A stretch of 43,786 nt of DNA from Nitrospirota bacterium (GCA_004321915.1 SCQE01000090.1:1-43786), one strand, 5' to 3'; shown: positions 22,719 through 32,885, counted from the stretch's first letter. Made by a program: numbers and translations. Notes: a model not told the origin generated them from the letters alone.

Positions 22719-24343
22719 CCGACAACCTCCGTTTGTAATGATAAGGCCTCATCATACTCCTGCCAGAGCCGCTTTTTATCTGTGCCCGCTTCGATAAAAT
22801 CCCAAGGAAGATGCTCCTCAAAAGACCTTGGTCTCGACACATAAAAATCAACATCAATTGCGGCAGACCTGCACGCGGCAGCATAGTCGTCCGTCTCTGC
22901 CATGGCCTGAAGCACACGTACAAGCCTCCTGTCCCCTCTTGAAAAAAGCCCCTGCATCCGCGCATGCTTCGGCACATCATGAAAGACTTTAACGCCTTTG
23001 ACGTTGACGAGCGATTTTTTTATGCGGCTTATCTTGGATTTGACAGGACCGGTATCTTCCATCGGATGCCACTGAAACGGCGTAAACGGCTTGGGGACAA
23101 ACGGGCTTACGCTCAACACGATGTTCCCGCGCGCGGAACATCCCCTTATTTTTTTCACAAGCTTTATAATGCCCTCGATGTCGTCGGACGTTTCGGTGGG
23201 CAGGCCGACCATGAAATAAAGCCTCAGAGTTTCTATGCCTGTCGCAAATATCATTTCTGCCGCAGATAAAATGTCATCTTCCGTAATCCTTTTATTTACG
23301 ACGCGTCTCATACGCTCTGTCCCTGCTTCGGGTGCTATCGAAACGCTCCGGTTGCCTTTCAAAAGGGCAATAAGCTCTCCGCTTGCCGCGCCCGCCCTCA
23401 GAGATGTTATCGAAAAACTTACGCCCGGGACCGCCAGCGCTTCTTTTATCGAAGGATAGTCGGACAAGGACGGCCCGATAAGACCTACAGAATTTCTTTC
23501 GCCGCACGATTCTATCTCAGCTTTCAATACGCCGAAATCTTTCTTTCTCGGAGGATTGTAAATGTGGCCCACAAGACAGAACCTGCAGCTCCAAGGACAT
23601 CCGCGCATGACCTCTATCAGCCTCATACCCGAAAATTCGGACTCAGGCGTTGTTATTGCCGTCCGGATGGAAAAATCGCGCACATGAGTGACTTTGATCT
23701 TTTCAGGCGCATTGTTCAAACAAACCCTCTTGCCGATAGTCCCGTCCTGCTTGTATTCGACGGAATAAAAAGACGGCACATACACGCCCTCGATATTGGC
23801 CGCAGACGCTTTAATGTCATCGCTGCTTTGCACGGCATCCATAAACCAGCTCAAAGTCCCTTCAGCCTCTCCAGTAAATATCACATCGAATATTTCGGCC
23901 ACAGGTTCAGGATTAAAAAAACAGCACACCCCTCCGGCTATCAGCAGCGGATAACGGCCGCTCCTTCCGGAAGACAAAATCGGAATGCCTGAGAGATCGA
24001 GTATTCGGACTATGTTAGGGTAATCGTTTTCGAAAGAGAGGGAAAACGCAACGATGTCGAAATCGGTCAGCCGCCGTTTCGATTCGAGCGAGAATATTTT
24101 CGCACCCGACCTGCGGTGTATCGATAAATCGTCATCGTCAGGCAAAAAGGCCCTTTCGCATACGACATCGCTGCGGCTGTTCAATAAACCGTAGATGCCC
24201 TGAAATCCGAGGTTGGACATGCCTATCCTGTATGTGTTCGGATACACAAGACAGACCGATACCTTGCCTCCGGGGTCTTTGTATATCGTGCCTGTTTCCT
24301 TTGACAGGAGCCGGTCTATTTTATCAAGCAGCTTTTTGCTCAT
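22715..24343 (-). CDS. B12-binding-type radical SAM protein
   Basis: This is a 542-residue protein. An N-terminal cobalamin-binding-like Rossmann domain (YPNTYRIGMSNLGFQG at about 33-48 and AGGVCCFFNPEP) is followed by a radical SAM core with cluster motif C-x3-C-x2-C in RGCPWSCRFCLVGH (about 252-265), SAM-binding motifs SIAPEAGTERMRRVVNK and LYFMVGLPTET. It resembles the uncharacterised TIGR03960-like radical SAM group but lacks the extra domains. It starts the three-gene operon with DUF2156 and the M1-like peptidase. The reaction is unknown. Confidence 0.87.
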   Translation of the reverse strand: MSKKLLDKIDRLLSKETGTIYKDPGGKVSVCLVYPNTYRIGMSNLGFQGIYGLLNSRSDVVCERAFLPDDDDLSIHRRSGAKIFSLESKRRLTDFDIVAFSLSFENDYPNIVRILDLSGIPILSSGRSGRYPLLIAGGVCCFFNPEPVAEIFDVIFTGEAEGTLSWFMDAVQSSDDIKASAANIEGVYVPSFYSVEYKQDGTIGKRVCLNNAPEKIKVTHVRDFSIRTAITTPESEFSGMRLIEVMRGCPWSCRFCLVGHIYNPPRKKDFGVLKAEIESCGERNSVGLIGPSLSDYPSIKEALAVPGVSFSITSLRAGAASGELIALLKGNRSVSIAPEAGTERMRRVVNKRITEDDILSAAEMIFATGIETLRLYFMVGLPTETSDDIEGIIKLVKKIRGCSARGNIVLSVSPFVPKPFTPFQWHPMEDTGPVKSKISRIKKSLVNVKGVKVFHDVPKHARMQGLFSRGDRRLVRVLQAMAETDDYAAACRSAAIDVDFYVSRPRSFEEHLPWDFIEAGTDKKRLWQEYDEALSLQTEVVG

Positions 24344-24415
24344 GGCGGTCTGGACTTTAATTTTAGCAGAAACTATTTCTCTTTAAATACCGACAATCCG
24401 AAAAAAGCTCAATAA

Positions 24416-24445
24416 TTGACATCGTAATTCGGTTTGAATTAAAGT
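24416..24445 (+). promoter_or_regulatory. Candidate promoter of the TolC-like gene
   Basis: TTGACA at 24416-24421 is a perfect -35. TAAAGT at 24440-24445 is a four-of-six -10 after 18 bases. Confidence 0.5.
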
Positions 24446-24491
24446 AAGCATGCACTTACATTCGATTCTTTTAATTAGCCTTAGGACCAAT

Positions 24492-25805
24492 ATGATCAGA
24501 AAAACTACAATATATCCCGCATGTTTTTTTGCCTTAATGCTTTTTTTGTCGCACACGGCATGCGAAGCGCAGGAATACACGCTCGACCGCCTTTATCCCA
24601 TCGCGTTGGAGTACGCTGAAAAAATCAAACTTTCTGAAGAAGACCTGATTATATCCGAAGCAAACCGGGACAAATCGCTCTCGTCCTTGCTTCCTAAAGT
24701 ATCTACCTATGCAGGCCTTACAAAATATACAGACGATAAATATACGGCCACAGGCCTCCTGCTGCAATACAAAGAGACCTCAAACTGGGGTGTCCGGCTC
24801 GACCAGTCCATATCGCTCGGCGGCAGAGAAATAAAGGCCCTTAACATGTCACGTGAGAACATACAGAAAAGCCGTTTCGATCTCGCCTCGATGCGCGAAG
24901 AATATCTCTATACGGTTTCATCAGCTTTTTTTGATGTGCTCAGGGCAGGCAAGAGTGTAGATATAGCCAAGTCGAATCTCGAAAGATTAGGCAAGCACAA
25001 ATCGGCAGCCGAAACGAAACTGCGTGTCGGAGAGGTCACCAAAACAGCACTGCTCAGGGCACAGGCAGAATTTTCTGCAGCCAAGTCCGAGCTTGTGAAG
25101 GCCGAAAACGGATTGAAATTATCCAAAGCCATACTTTCGAGGCTCACAGGCATCGAAAATGGTTTCAATCTAAAAGAACCTGATGAAGATTACAAAAACA
25201 AATACGTTTTTGCGGAACAGGGACTTGAACCGCTGAAGCAGAAGGCGTTGAACGAGAGGACCGAAATAAAATCGGCAATGGCCCAGAAAAAAATAGCGGA
25301 GGAACAGCTTTCCTTTGCAAAAGGCGGACATTGGCCGTCCCTTGGAGTTGAAGGCGTTTATTCCAAGATGAATGCGAAGCCGGATTCGGTGACACTGAAT
25401 AAATCGAGCGTTTACGGGGGGCTGAAACTTACCCTGCCTATTTTTGAAGGCGGCCTGAGGGTGGCGGAAGTCAAGGAAGCGGAATCAAAACAAAGACAGG
25501 CATCATTAAATTTTAATGACCTTAAGAAAAGTATCAATATCGAGGTTGAACGGGCATATCTCGACTTCTCAACACAGAAAGGTATGATGAACTCGAATCA
25601 GGAACAGGTTGTATTCGCAAAAGACAACTACAACGCTGTGTCCAAACAGTTTGAGTTCGGCCTTGCCAACAGCCTCGACGTCATGGACGCAAACAACCTG
25701 CTCGTCTCTTCAGAAAAACAGCTTGCGGAAACACGGTATAATCTCGACCTCTCCATTTTGAAAATAAAAAGGTCTGTCGGCATTCCGCTGTATTCGGGCA
25801 AATAA
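24492..25805 (+). CDS. TolC-family outer-membrane efflux protein
   Basis: This is an outer-membrane channel component of an export or efflux system, about 437 residues from ATG 24492. The signal peptide covers residues 1-25 or so (CEA/QEY). Two OEP repeats are visible, each with a long coiled coil (SNLERLGKHKSAAETKLRVGEV and the later ASLNFNDLKKSINIEVERAYL region) and a strand pair. An upstream ATG at 24450 would add 14 residues before the signal peptide and is less likely. No membrane-fusion protein or transporter gene is adjacent, so its partner pump is elsewhere. Confidence 0.88.
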   Translation: MIRKTTIYPACFFALMLFLSHTACEAQEYTLDRLYPIALEYAEKIKLSEEDLIISEANRDKSLSSLLPKVSTYAGLTKYTDDKYTATGLLLQYKETSNWGVRLDQSISLGGREIKALNMSRENIQKSRFDLASMREEYLYTVSSAFFDVLRAGKSVDIAKSNLERLGKHKSAAETKLRVGEVTKTALLRAQAEFSAAKSELVKAENGLKLSKAILSRLTGIENGFNLKEPDEDYKNKYVFAEQGLEPLKQKALNERTEIKSAMAQKKIAEEQLSFAKGGHWPSLGVEGVYSKMNAKPDSVTLNKSSVYGGLKLTLPIFEGGLRVAEVKEAESKQRQASLNFNDLKKSINIEVERAYLDFSTQKGMMNSNQEQVVFAKDNYNAVSKQFEFGLANSLDVMDANNLLVSSEKQLAETRYNLDLSILKIKRSVGIPLYSGK

Positions 25806-25876
25806 GAAAAACAATACAATAAAAAGCTAAAGCGTAGCCGCAATTCGGTGTTTTTCAAATGCAGGCAGTTGCGCTG

Positions 25877-26311
25877 TCAGTCATCCGGTCGTTCCCTTTT
25901 CTTATTTCTCATAAATAGAAGCAGCAATAAAAGAATCAACAGCGGCATTGTCATCAAAGCGGCCCAAATCAGACCATAGTCGGGCTGTTCGACATGCTGC
26001 GTAATCCGGGGCGGAGGGATTGTTTTATTGCCGTTTTTTACAGGCGGCAGGGTCGCGGCGGAAGGGCTTGCAGCTTCGGTTTCAGGCCGTTCTGTCTGAG
26101 GGTGGATTATCAGCGGCTGTCCGTCTTTGTCGAGTCTTACCGGGTTCCAGTTTTTATCGTGAAGATGGTATTCGCCGGTTTCGAGCCCGCGTTCGGCGCA
26201 GTTCTTCCGGCATTTGTGTCCTCCCCTCAAGTCCACCTTGCCGGGATGCGGCCACGCATAAGACGAAAAGAGCGTGAATATGAGCGTAAAAATGAGTATT
26301 TGCATAAGCAA
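25877..26311 (-). CDS. Small exported YHYH-like protein with C-terminal membrane anchor
   Basis: This is a 144-residue protein. An N-terminal signal sequence (about 1-19) is followed by HPGKVDLRGGHKCRKNC and GEYHLHD, the pattern of small YHYH/GGH-type domains that probably bind metal through His and Cys. A Pro-rich linker and a single hydrophobic helix (about 112-133) with a basic tail follow. It lies 29 bases upstream of the uvrA 3' end on the same side and is probably independent. Function is unknown. Confidence 0.7.
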   Translation of the reverse strand: MLMQILIFTLIFTLFSSYAWPHPGKVDLRGGHKCRKNCAERGLETGEYHLHDKNWNPVRLDKDGQPLIIHPQTERPETEAASPSAATLPPVKNGNKTIPPPRITQHVEQPDYGLIWAALMTMPLLILLLLLLFMRNKKRERPDD

Positions 26312-26340
26312 TATTTCTATGATAACAGCATATGGACTTT

Positions 26341-28863
26341 TTACGAAGCCGTCAGACGCTTCTTCAAAAATTGTCCGGTATAAGATTCAGCGCATAAAGC
26401 AACTTCTTCAGGCGTCCCTTTTGCAACAACCCTGCCACCGTTATCTCCGCCCTCGGGGCCCAAGTCGATCATATAATCCGCGGATTTTATGATATCGAGA
26501 TCATGCTCTATCACAATAACCGTATTCCCCATATCGACAAGCCTGTTTATCACCGCAAGCAGTCTTTGTATATCCACAAAATGAAGCCCAGTCGTAGGCT
26601 CATCGAGTATGTACAGAGTATTGCCGGTAGACTTCTTGCTAAGTTCTCTCGAAAGCCTCAGACGCTGGGCCTCGCCGCCGGAAAGAGTCGTTGCCGATTG
26701 GCCAAGCCTTAAATATCCCAACCCAACCTCGTCGAGCATATCGAGACGGCGCTTTATATGAGGAACAGCTTCAAAAAAATCGATCGCCTCGGATACGGTC
26801 ATATCAAGAACCTGCGATATATTTTTGTTTTTATAAAACACTTCAAGAGTCTCACGGTTATAGCGCCTTCCCTTGCAGTCATCGCACATAACATAAACCG
26901 AAGGCATAAAATGCATCTCGATCTTTTTAAGACCGCCCCCTTCGCACGCCTCGCATCTTCCTGAAGCCACATTAAAACTGAAACGGGAGATATTATACCC
27001 CCTGACCCGCGACTCAGGGAGCTGCGCGAACAACTCACGGATAAAATTTAAGATACCGGTATATGTTGCCGGATTCGATCTCGGCGTCCTGCCGAGCGGG
27101 GACTGGTCCACACAGATTACCCTGTCGATCTTATCGGTGCCTTCTATCCTTTTATGTTTGCCGGGCGCTATATCGCTTTTATTGATGCGCTGCAATAGGG
27201 TCTTGTACAACACTTCGTGGATCAATGTGCTTTTGCCGGAGCCGGAAACTCCCGTAACACAAACAAAAAGGCCGAGCGGCAGCGATACATCGATCCGTTT
27301 TAGATTGAACTCCTCGGCCCCTACTATCTCTATAAAATCATTGACCGCCCTTCTGTTCTTAGGCGCAGGTATCGTCGATTCACCGCAAAGATAACGTCCG
27401 GTCACTGATGAGGGATTGGCCTCTATGCTTTGCGGAGTTCCCTCGGCAATCACCCATCCCCCGTTTTTGCCTGCGCCCGGCCCCATATCTACTACATGGT
27501 CGGCAGACCTGATGGTGTCTTCGTCATGCTCCACTATTACGACCGTATTGCCTGCGTCCCTTATTTCATAAAGACTGTTCAAAAGACTTCTGCAATCTCT
27601 CGGATGCAGTCCGATGCTCGGCTCATCCAGAATATAAAGCACCCCGGTGAGCGATGATCCGAGCTGGGTAGCAAGCCTTATCCTCTGGGCCTCGCCCCCG
27701 GAAAGGGTCAATGAATGCCTGTTGAGGGTGAGATAGCCGAGCCCTACCCTATCCAAGAAAGAGAGCCTGTCAGAGACCTCTTTCAGCACCTTTTTGGCAA
27801 TAGACTGCTCGCGTTCGGTCAGATCAAGGCCTTCTACGAAACTTCTTGCCGCATATATATTCATGGCCGAAAACTCTCCGATGCTTTTGCCGTGAAACTT
27901 TACGCTCAATGCCTCAGGCCTCAGCCGCATACCCCCGCACTCCCGGCAGTCCGAAAAATGAGAGTTCTCCGGATCTAAGGGGCCCTCATCAAAAAAATCA
28001 TTGGACATGCCTTCAATACCAAGGCCTTTGCAGCGGCTGCAAGCCCCGTACTTACTGTTGAACGAGAACAGCATCGGCTCTATTTCAGGGTAACTTATGC
28101 CGCACTTAGGACAGGCAAGGCTTCTGCTGAAAGGGATATCACGGTCCTCGTCAACCAGATTCAGGATAACGGTATCGGCATATTTCAGCGCCGTATCGAT
28201 GGCATGTTTTATCTGTTTTTCTATCGAGCTCTTGATAATAAACCTGTCGATAACTATTTCTATCGTATGGCGCTGCTGCTTTTTAAGCGCAACGTCACCG
28301 GTAAGCTCCACCATCTTTCCGTCTATGCGCGCCCTCACAAAACCGTCCATACGCATCCTGTAAAGCTCTTTCTTGTATTCGCCCTTGCGCTCCCTCACTA
28401 TGGGCGCAAGCACCTGCACCCTGGTTCCGGCAGGAAAGGAGATCACCGACCTGATGATATTGTGCAGGTCCTGAGTTGATATAAGAGAGCCGCAGCCATA
28501 GCAGTAAGGCACGCCTATGCGGGTGTAAAGCACCCTCATATAATCGTAGATCTCGGTTATAGTGCCGACGGTAGAGCGCGGACTGCGCGTGACTGTTTTT
28601 TGGTCTATCGCAATCGCTGGAGAAAGCCCTTCGATATAATCCACATCAGGCTTCTGCATCTGCTCTAAAAACTGTCTCGCATAGGCCGACAGGCTTTCCA
28701 CATATCTGCGCTGGCCTTCGGCGTAGATCGTGTCCATCGCAAGCGATGATTTGCCGGACCCAGATGGGCCGGTGATTACGGTAATCTTATCACGAGGTAT
28801 CTTGACTGTAATGTTTTTGAGGTTATGCTCTCTCGCGCCTTTTACGGTTATGAATTCTTGCAT
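26341..28863 (-). CDS. uvrA: Excinuclease ABC subunit A, short form
   Basis: This is the damage-recognition ATPase of nucleotide excision repair. It has two ABC cassettes: Walker [12 protein letters not shown] near residue 32 and [11 protein letters not shown] near 536; signature motifs [16 protein letters not shown] and [15 protein letters not shown]; Walker [13 protein letters not shown] and [11 protein letters not shown]. Three Cys-pair modules are seen, including the essential CEACEGGG...CDDCKG zinc finger. The 840 residues are about 100 fewer than usual: the stretch between the CSRCKGLG zinc knuckle and the DCRECGG block is much shortened. Motifs are intact, so it is probably functional. 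It is 18 bases from the upstream gene on the same strand. Confidence 0.96.
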   Translation of the reverse strand: MQEFITVKGAREHNLKNITVKIPRDKITVITGPSGSGKSSLAMDTIYAEGQRRYVESLSAYARQFLEQMQKPDVDYIEGLSPAIAIDQKTVTRSPRSTVGTITEIYDYMRVLYTRIGVPYCYGCGSLISTQDLHNIIRSVISFPAGTRVQVLAPIVRERKGEYKKELYRMRMDGFVRARIDGKMVELTGDVALKKQQRHTIEIVIDRFIIKSSIEKQIKHAIDTALKYADTVILNLVDEDRDIPFSRSLACPKCGISYPEIEPMLFSFNSKYGACSRCKGLGIEGMSNDFFDEGPLDPENSHFSDCRECGGMRLRPEALSVKFHGKSIGEFSAMNIYAARSFVEGLDLTEREQSIAKKVLKEVSDRLSFLDRVGLGYLTLNRHSLTLSGGEAQRIRLATQLGSSLTGVLYILDEPSIGLHPRDCRSLLNSLYEIRDAGNTVVIVEHDEDTIRSADHVVDMGPGAGKNGGWVIAEGTPQSIEANPSSVTGRYLCGESTIPAPKNRRAVNDFIEIVGAEEFNLKRIDVSLPLGLFVCVTGVSGSGKSTLIHEVLYKTLLQRINKSDIAPGKHKRIEGTDKIDRVICVDQSPLGRTPRSNPATYTGILNFIRELFAQLPESRVRGYNISRFSFNVASGRCEACEGGGLKKIEMHFMPSVYVMCDDCKGRRYNRETLEVFYKNKNISQVLDMTVSEAIDFFEAVPHIKRRLDMLDEVGLGYLRLGQSATTLSGGEAQRLRLSRELSKKSTGNTLYILDEPTTGLHFVDIQRLLAVINRLVDMGNTVIVIEHDLDIIKSADYMIDLGPEGGDNGGRVVAKGTPEEVALCAESYTGQFLKKRLTAS

Positions 28864-28881
28864 TTAGAGGTCAGCTTATAT

Positions 28882-29460
28882 TTATTCGGGCTCTACGAGC
28901 AGGGAAGAGTATTTTATAGTATCGAAGGCGAACAGGATCCTCTTCTCCCTCTCTGCTTTTTGCGCTGGAAACGGCATAAATTCGGTCTTACCGAAAAGCT
29001 CTATGGCCTCGTCTTTGGAGGGGATGCTTTCAAGGCCTTCGGATATAGGCCTGCCTCTCACCGCATCCAGTAATTTCGCGTCTTCGCCGTCAGTCACTAC
29101 CGCGTAAGGTATCTGATAAACGTCCGCCACCCGGCAAAAAGCTACCGAATACCTTTCCCACGAAGCAGGAGAGTTGACTGCGCATTTGACCAGAATGAAA
29201 CGCCTGCCGTTCAGAGTGATTACTATGTCGGCCAAAGCATCGAAGCTTGCATCAGGAAGTTCTATCTTGAAAAGTACCTTCTCCTGCAGGTCGATCTTGC
29301 AATAACCTTTTTGAAACATAAGAAAATCGAGCGTCCGGCTTTGAACACGCGCAAGTTCGTCATTCTCCAGAGATTCGTCCCTGCACACCTTTTCTCCGAT
29401 AAGTTTTTTACGTTCTTCAGGGCTTGCCGGGTTCTTGCCTAACGGTATATATGTCGACAT
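28882..29460 (-). CDS. HsdR N-terminal-like (type I restriction R_N_2) domain protein
   Basis: This is a 192-residue soluble protein. The middle (DALADIVITLNGRRFILVKCA) looks like the nuclease-fold strand pair of the HSDR_N_2/PD-(D/E)XK family, but the usual Glu before Xaa-Lys is replaced (LVK), so it may not cut DNA. No methylase or specificity gene is nearby. It is directly upstream of uvrA by 18 bases, so the two may be co-transcribed. Family is likely; role unknown. Confidence 0.65.
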   Translation of the reverse strand: MSTYIPLGKNPASPEERKKLIGEKVCRDESLENDELARVQSRTLDFLMFQKGYCKIDLQEKVLFKIELPDASFDALADIVITLNGRRFILVKCAVNSPASWERYSVAFCRVADVYQIPYAVVTDGEDAKLLDAVRGRPISEGLESIPSKDEAIELFGKTEFMPFPAQKAEREKRILFAFDTIKYSSLLVEPE

Positions 29461-29632
29461 TGTACTCTCCGTTCAGTTTTAGATCTGAATAAAAAACCTG
29501 AATTTTAATTATCACATAATACGACAGGTCGATTCAAACCGATTGACGCGGATTTTCTATTCTAAAAACCCCTTAAATGCGATATGGTTTAGAAAATCTA
29601 GGGAGATGGGACAGTTTGTATAGAAATAATAA

Positions 29633-29725
29633 TGGCGGAGAGGCAGGGATTCGAACCCTGGGTAGGGTGTTACCCCTACAACCGCTTAGCAGGCGGCTGC
29701 CTTCGACCGGCTCGGCCACCTCTCC
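29633..29725 (-). tRNA. tRNA-Ser (GCU anticodon), CCA encoded
   Basis: On the minus strand the acceptor stem GGAGAGG/CCTCTCC, long variable arm, TTCGAATC T-loop and anticodon loop CTGCTAA all fit tRNA-Ser reading AGC/AGU codons. Discriminator G and CCA are present at the 3' end. Total 93 bases, class II. A promoter lies just upstream. Confidence 0.97.
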
Positions 29726-29735
29726 ATGAACGTTA

Positions 29736-29765
29736 ATAATATCAATTGCTGTGATAAATTGTAAA
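29736..29765 (-). promoter_or_regulatory. Promoter of tRNA-Ser
   Basis: On the minus strand TTTACA (29760-29765) and TATTAT (29736-29741) are 18 bases apart, each five of six to consensus. The expected transcript start is just before the tRNA 5' end at 29725. Confidence 0.6.
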
Positions 29766-29868
29766 CCTTCGTATATAAACAATCAACGATAGGGACAGGT
29801 TTCTGTAGTGAATGCGGAGTTGATGAGGTGTGAAGCGCAATGCAGCATAAGAACTTTTAACTAAGCCG

Positions 29869-30966
29869 TCACACATTGAACCTGAAGTTTATGATGTCCC
29901 CGTCTTTGACCTCGTAAGTCTTACCTTCAAGCCGCAACAACCCTTTATCCCTTGCGCCTGACATGGAACCGCAGGCGATAAAATCTTCGTAACCGACCAG
30001 TTCCGCGCGAATAAAGCCTCTTTCGATATCGGAATGTATCTTGCCTGCCGCGTTCTGCGCATTGGTCCCACGCCTGATAGTCCACGCCCTTACCTCGTCT
30101 TCTCCGGCGGTGAGGAACGAGATAAGGCCCAGCAGGTCATAGCTCAAATGAATCAACCTGTTCAACGCAGGCTCCTCTATGCCTAGGTCCTCGAGAAAAA
30201 CCTTCGCCTCTTCAGCCGAAAGCTGCGCTATCTCCATCTCGATCTTGCCGCAGAGCGCCACTACCTTTGTGGTCTCAGCTATTCCTTTGTCCTGCACATA
30301 CTTCTCGATATCGGCCTGTAAAGCCTTTACATTGCCGCTCTGGAGGTCATTTTCTTCGGCATTGACCACGATAACCTCGGGCTTTGTGGAGACGAACTGG
30401 AGGGGTTTCATCAACTTCTGTTCCTCGTCGTCGAACTGCACATTTCTGAGCGGTATCTCTTTTTCGAGCGCGTCTTTGCATTTCGTCAGAAGTTTTCTTT
30501 CGGTCTCGCTCTGTTTTTTACCTTTCTTTGCAGCCTCGTCCATTCTAGAAAGCCTTTTTTCGACAAATTCGAGGTCCCCGAAAACAAACTCCAGCTCTAA
30601 GGTCTCGACATCACGCATAGGGTTCACTTCGTTCATCGGATGTGAGACGGAATCGTCGTGAAAGGCCCTGACCACATGCACTATCGCATCTGCATCCTTT
30701 ATCAGGTCAAAAACCTTTCGGTTCTGTACCATATCTCCTTTGGTAAGGCCGATATAGTCTATGTACTCAACGGTTGCATAAGTTATCTTCTTAGGTTTAT
30801 AAATTTCTGATAGACTGTTAATTCTTGAATCCGGAACTTTCACTACCCCGTAATTCGGTTCGCCGCTCAAGGTCGGATAGCTTGTGGTTTCGAGGTTCTG
30901 GCCTGTGAGGGCGTTAAATACGGTAGTTTTGCCTGAATTGGAAAGTCCTATTATCGCTAATTTCAA
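29869..30966 (-). CDS. ychF: Redox-regulated ATPase/GTPase YchF (Obg-like)
   Basis: This is a universally conserved P-loop ATPase of the Obg/OLA1 family, associated with ribosomes and stress. The 365 residues are normal. P-loop GLSNSGKTTVFN (about 6-17), the YIDYIGLTKG region, a coiled-coil insert (about 130-200), and the C-terminal TGS domain (DLLGLISFLTAG, GKTYEVKDGDIINFRFNV) are visible. It is the last gene of a tatB-tatC-unknown-ychF run and starts 15 bases after the upstream unknown gene. Confidence 0.95.
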   Translation of the reverse strand: MKLAIIGLSNSGKTTVFNALTGQNLETTSYPTLSGEPNYGVVKVPDSRINSLSEIYKPKKITYATVEYIDYIGLTKGDMVQNRKVFDLIKDADAIVHVVRAFHDDSVSHPMNEVNPMRDVETLELEFVFGDLEFVEKRLSRMDEAAKKGKKQSETERKLLTKCKDALEKEIPLRNVQFDDEEQKLMKPLQFVSTKPEVIVVNAEENDLQSGNVKALQADIEKYVQDKGIAETTKVVALCGKIEMEIAQLSAEEAKVFLEDLGIEEPALNRLIHLSYDLLGLISFLTAGEDEVRAWTIRRGTNAQNAAGKIHSDIERGFIRAELVGYEDFIACGSMSGARDKGLLRLEGKTYEVKDGDIINFRFNV

Positions 30967-30981
30967 ATCGCCTCCGGTTTT

Positions 30982-31299
30982 TTAAAAATATGCTATTTTC
31001 TTCTTTAACGGGTGTTTCTTTTCGACGAGAGAAAATCTCTTTTCTCTGGCATAGTTCTTTAGAATCGTTAAGGACGTATAAAGCCTCTGAAGCTTCATGT
31101 TCCTGTTTCTTATGGCAGCCACATCATTGGGGGGGAGCGGGTCCTTTCTTACCTCGGCCTGCCTCCGCTCTATCGCCTCATTCAGACGTTTGAGCGAGTC
31201 TTCGTCAAACCCCTTGAGGTATAGGGGGTTTATCACAACAAAGCCTTCGGCTATATCCGACACTATCGCCTTATAGTTTCTGGTCGGACGTTCAGCCAT
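30982..31299 (-). CDS. Conserved-looking small protein between tatC and ychF
   Basis: I do not recognise this 105-residue protein. From ATG 31299 it overlaps tatC by eight bases; an earlier ATG adds only basic residues from within tatC. The central part is helical and charged (LKRLNEAIERRQAEVRKDP), and the C-terminal part is basic. No signal peptide or membrane helix is present. Close packing between tatC and ychF suggests co-translation. Confidence 0.7.
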   Translation of the reverse strand: MAERPTRNYKAIVSDIAEGFVVINPLYLKGFDEDSLKRLNEAIERRQAEVRKDPLPPNDVAAIRNRNMKLQRLYTSLTILKNYAREKRFSLVEKKHPLKKKIAYF

Positions 31300-32077
31300 C
31301 CTGTTCCTTCTTCTTCGCAAATAACGGTGAAACCCATATCCCGATCTCGTACAGCACTATCATCGGCACAGCCATCAGGGTCTGATTGAATGCGTCCGGG
31401 GTGGGCGTGAGCGCCGCAGCTATTATGAACGATATGAGCACAGCGTAGCTCCTGTGTCTTGCCAAGGTCTTTGGCGTAACTATGCCGAGCCTGACAAGAA
31501 ATATTATTACGATCGGCAATTCGAAAATAGCGCCGAAAGCGAGTATGAACTTAAGGCAAAAATCCACATAATGGCCGACCGAAAGCATAGGCATCAAAAC
31601 ATCGCCGACCTTGTATGTGAGCAAAAAACCCATTGCGAACGGCAGCACTATGAAAAAGCAGAAGGCAGCCCCTATCAGAAATAAAATCGTAGAAGAAAAG
31701 ACAAACGGCGCCACGTACTTCTTTTCATTCTTATGCAGTCCGGGAGAGATGAACTTCCACAACTGATGAAACACGAGCGGAAGCGCCAACAGGAGACCTG
31801 CGACAAATGCTACTTTTAGGTTCATCCAAAAGGCCTCGGCAGGCGCTAGAAAAACCAGCTTGGTCGTCTGGAGCTTGTCCTTCTGGATAAAATGGGCATA
31901 CATGTCCCTGACCGAAAAATCCAGCTCGTACCTCAACGGAAACATTATGAGCCTGAAAATATCTTCGGAATAGTTGAAAGAAATCATGAACGCGGCCAGC
32001 AAACCGCCGAGGGCGATCAGAACTCTTTTCCTGAGTTCCGTAAGGTGCTCGGTAAGAGGCATCTTTTCATCATCCAT
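31292..32077 (-). CDS. tatC: Sec-independent translocase subunit TatC
   Basis: This is the six-helix membrane receptor for twin-arginine signal peptides. The 261 residues have the cytoplasmic N-terminal motif MPLTEHLTELRKR, the periplasmic FLAPAEAFWMNLKVAF block, the FHQLWKFISPGLHKNE motif, and VGHYVDFCLKFILAFG, with hydrophobic helices spread through the length. It starts five bases after tatB. Together they form the Tat translocon; no separate tatA is in the window. Confidence 0.95.
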   Translation of the reverse strand: MDDEKMPLTEHLTELRKRVLIALGGLLAAFMISFNYSEDIFRLIMFPLRYELDFSVRDMYAHFIQKDKLQTTKLVFLAPAEAFWMNLKVAFVAGLLLALPLVFHQLWKFISPGLHKNEKKYVAPFVFSSTILFLIGAAFCFFIVLPFAMGFLLTYKVGDVLMPMLSVGHYVDFCLKFILAFGAIFELPIVIIFLVRLGIVTPKTLARHRSYAVLISFIIAAALTPTPDAFNQTLMAVPMIVLYEIGIWVSPLFAKKKEQDG

Positions 32078-32082
32078 GCCTT

Positions 32083-32406
32083 TTACCCTTTCTCCTCTTG
32101 CTTGACCGGATTTACGCCCGAGGCCCCGTCTTTCCCGATCGTATCTTTTGCGTCAGCGGTCAGGTCTGAAGACTCACCGTCCGGCTGTTTTTCATCGTTT
32201 CCATACAGATGGTTTTTCAGGTCGATCGGGTCTTTTATGTCGTGCATCTCGCTATGTACCTGTGCCTTTACCCCGTCCATGGCCTTTTTCAACTCCCAAA
32301 AACTCTTGCCTATGGTCTTGCCGATTTCCGGAAGCCTTTTGGGTCCGAAAACTATCAGGGCCACGACAAATATCACGATAAGTTCCTGAAGGCCTATATC
32401 AAACAT
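32083..32406 (-). CDS. tatB: Sec-independent translocase subunit TatB (TatA/B family)
   Basis: The 107-residue protein has one N-terminal transmembrane helix (about 3-20) starting MFDIGLQELIVIF, the FGPKRLPEIGKTIGKS hinge with amphipathic helix, and a long polar tail. The Glu at position 8 and MFDIG start favour TatB over TatA. It is the first gene of the tat operon and lies five bases before tatC. Confidence 0.9.
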   Translation of the reverse strand: MFDIGLQELIVIFVVALIVFGPKRLPEIGKTIGKSFWELKKAMDGVKAQVHSEMHDIKDPIDLKNHLYGNDEKQPDGESSDLTADAKDTIGKDGASGVNPVKQEEKG

Positions 32407-32444
32407 AGTTTAGAATTATAGCATACCGGGCACGTCGGGCTCAG

Positions 32445-32885
32445 GTGAAAAATAACACCGGTTTTATGTATCTTATCAGGATGCGTTTAATCCTAATAAT
32501 ATTTCCGGCGCTGCTAATATTGTCCGTCGGACTTTGCCCGGCAGCCGAAGATGAAAATTGGTCGTACATAGACAAAACACAGAACGGCGACATGATGTTC
32601 CATGATGAGACCACGATCACTTATCCGACCGAGGCAAATGTTCGGCTAAAGATGAAAATAGTATATAAGTCTCATCCTGAGATGCGTGAAATAATCATTT
32701 TGGGAGAGCATTACTGCAGCGAAAAAAAATTTCGGACAATCGAAATCAAGACTACTTTTCTGGACGGACGTACAACCGTCAACGACAAACCAGCGTCTTA
32801 TCCGCGCTATGTCTTACCGGATTCCATAATCGAAACATCGCACGAAAGCGTCTGCAAAGACAGACCCAATTCAGGCAAGAAATAA
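32445..32885 (+). CDS. Exported small protein, surface-adhesin E-like
   Basis: This is a protein of up to 146 residues. The frame opens at GTG 32445; ATG at 32466 and 32481 are also in frame, and the signal peptide (hydrophobic run then CPAAEDENW) suits the start at 32481 or 32466 best. The mature part has NWSYIDK at its start, two later Cys and a beta-strand pattern like the protein at 10045-10503, so I place both in the same loose exported family. It is convergent with the response-regulator operon and divergent from tatB. Confidence 0.6.
   Translation: MKNNTGFMYLIRMRLILIIFPALLILSVGLCPAAEDENWSYIDKTQNGDMMFHDETTITYPTEANVRLKMKIVYKSHPEMREIIILGEHYCSEKKFRTIEIKTTFLDGRTTVNDKPASYPRYVLPDSIIETSHESVCKDRPNSGKK

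Noticed and set aside
24450-24491. Upstream ATG for the TolC-like gene
   Set aside because: It would place 14 residues before a normal signal peptide. ATG 24492 directly starts the signal peptide.
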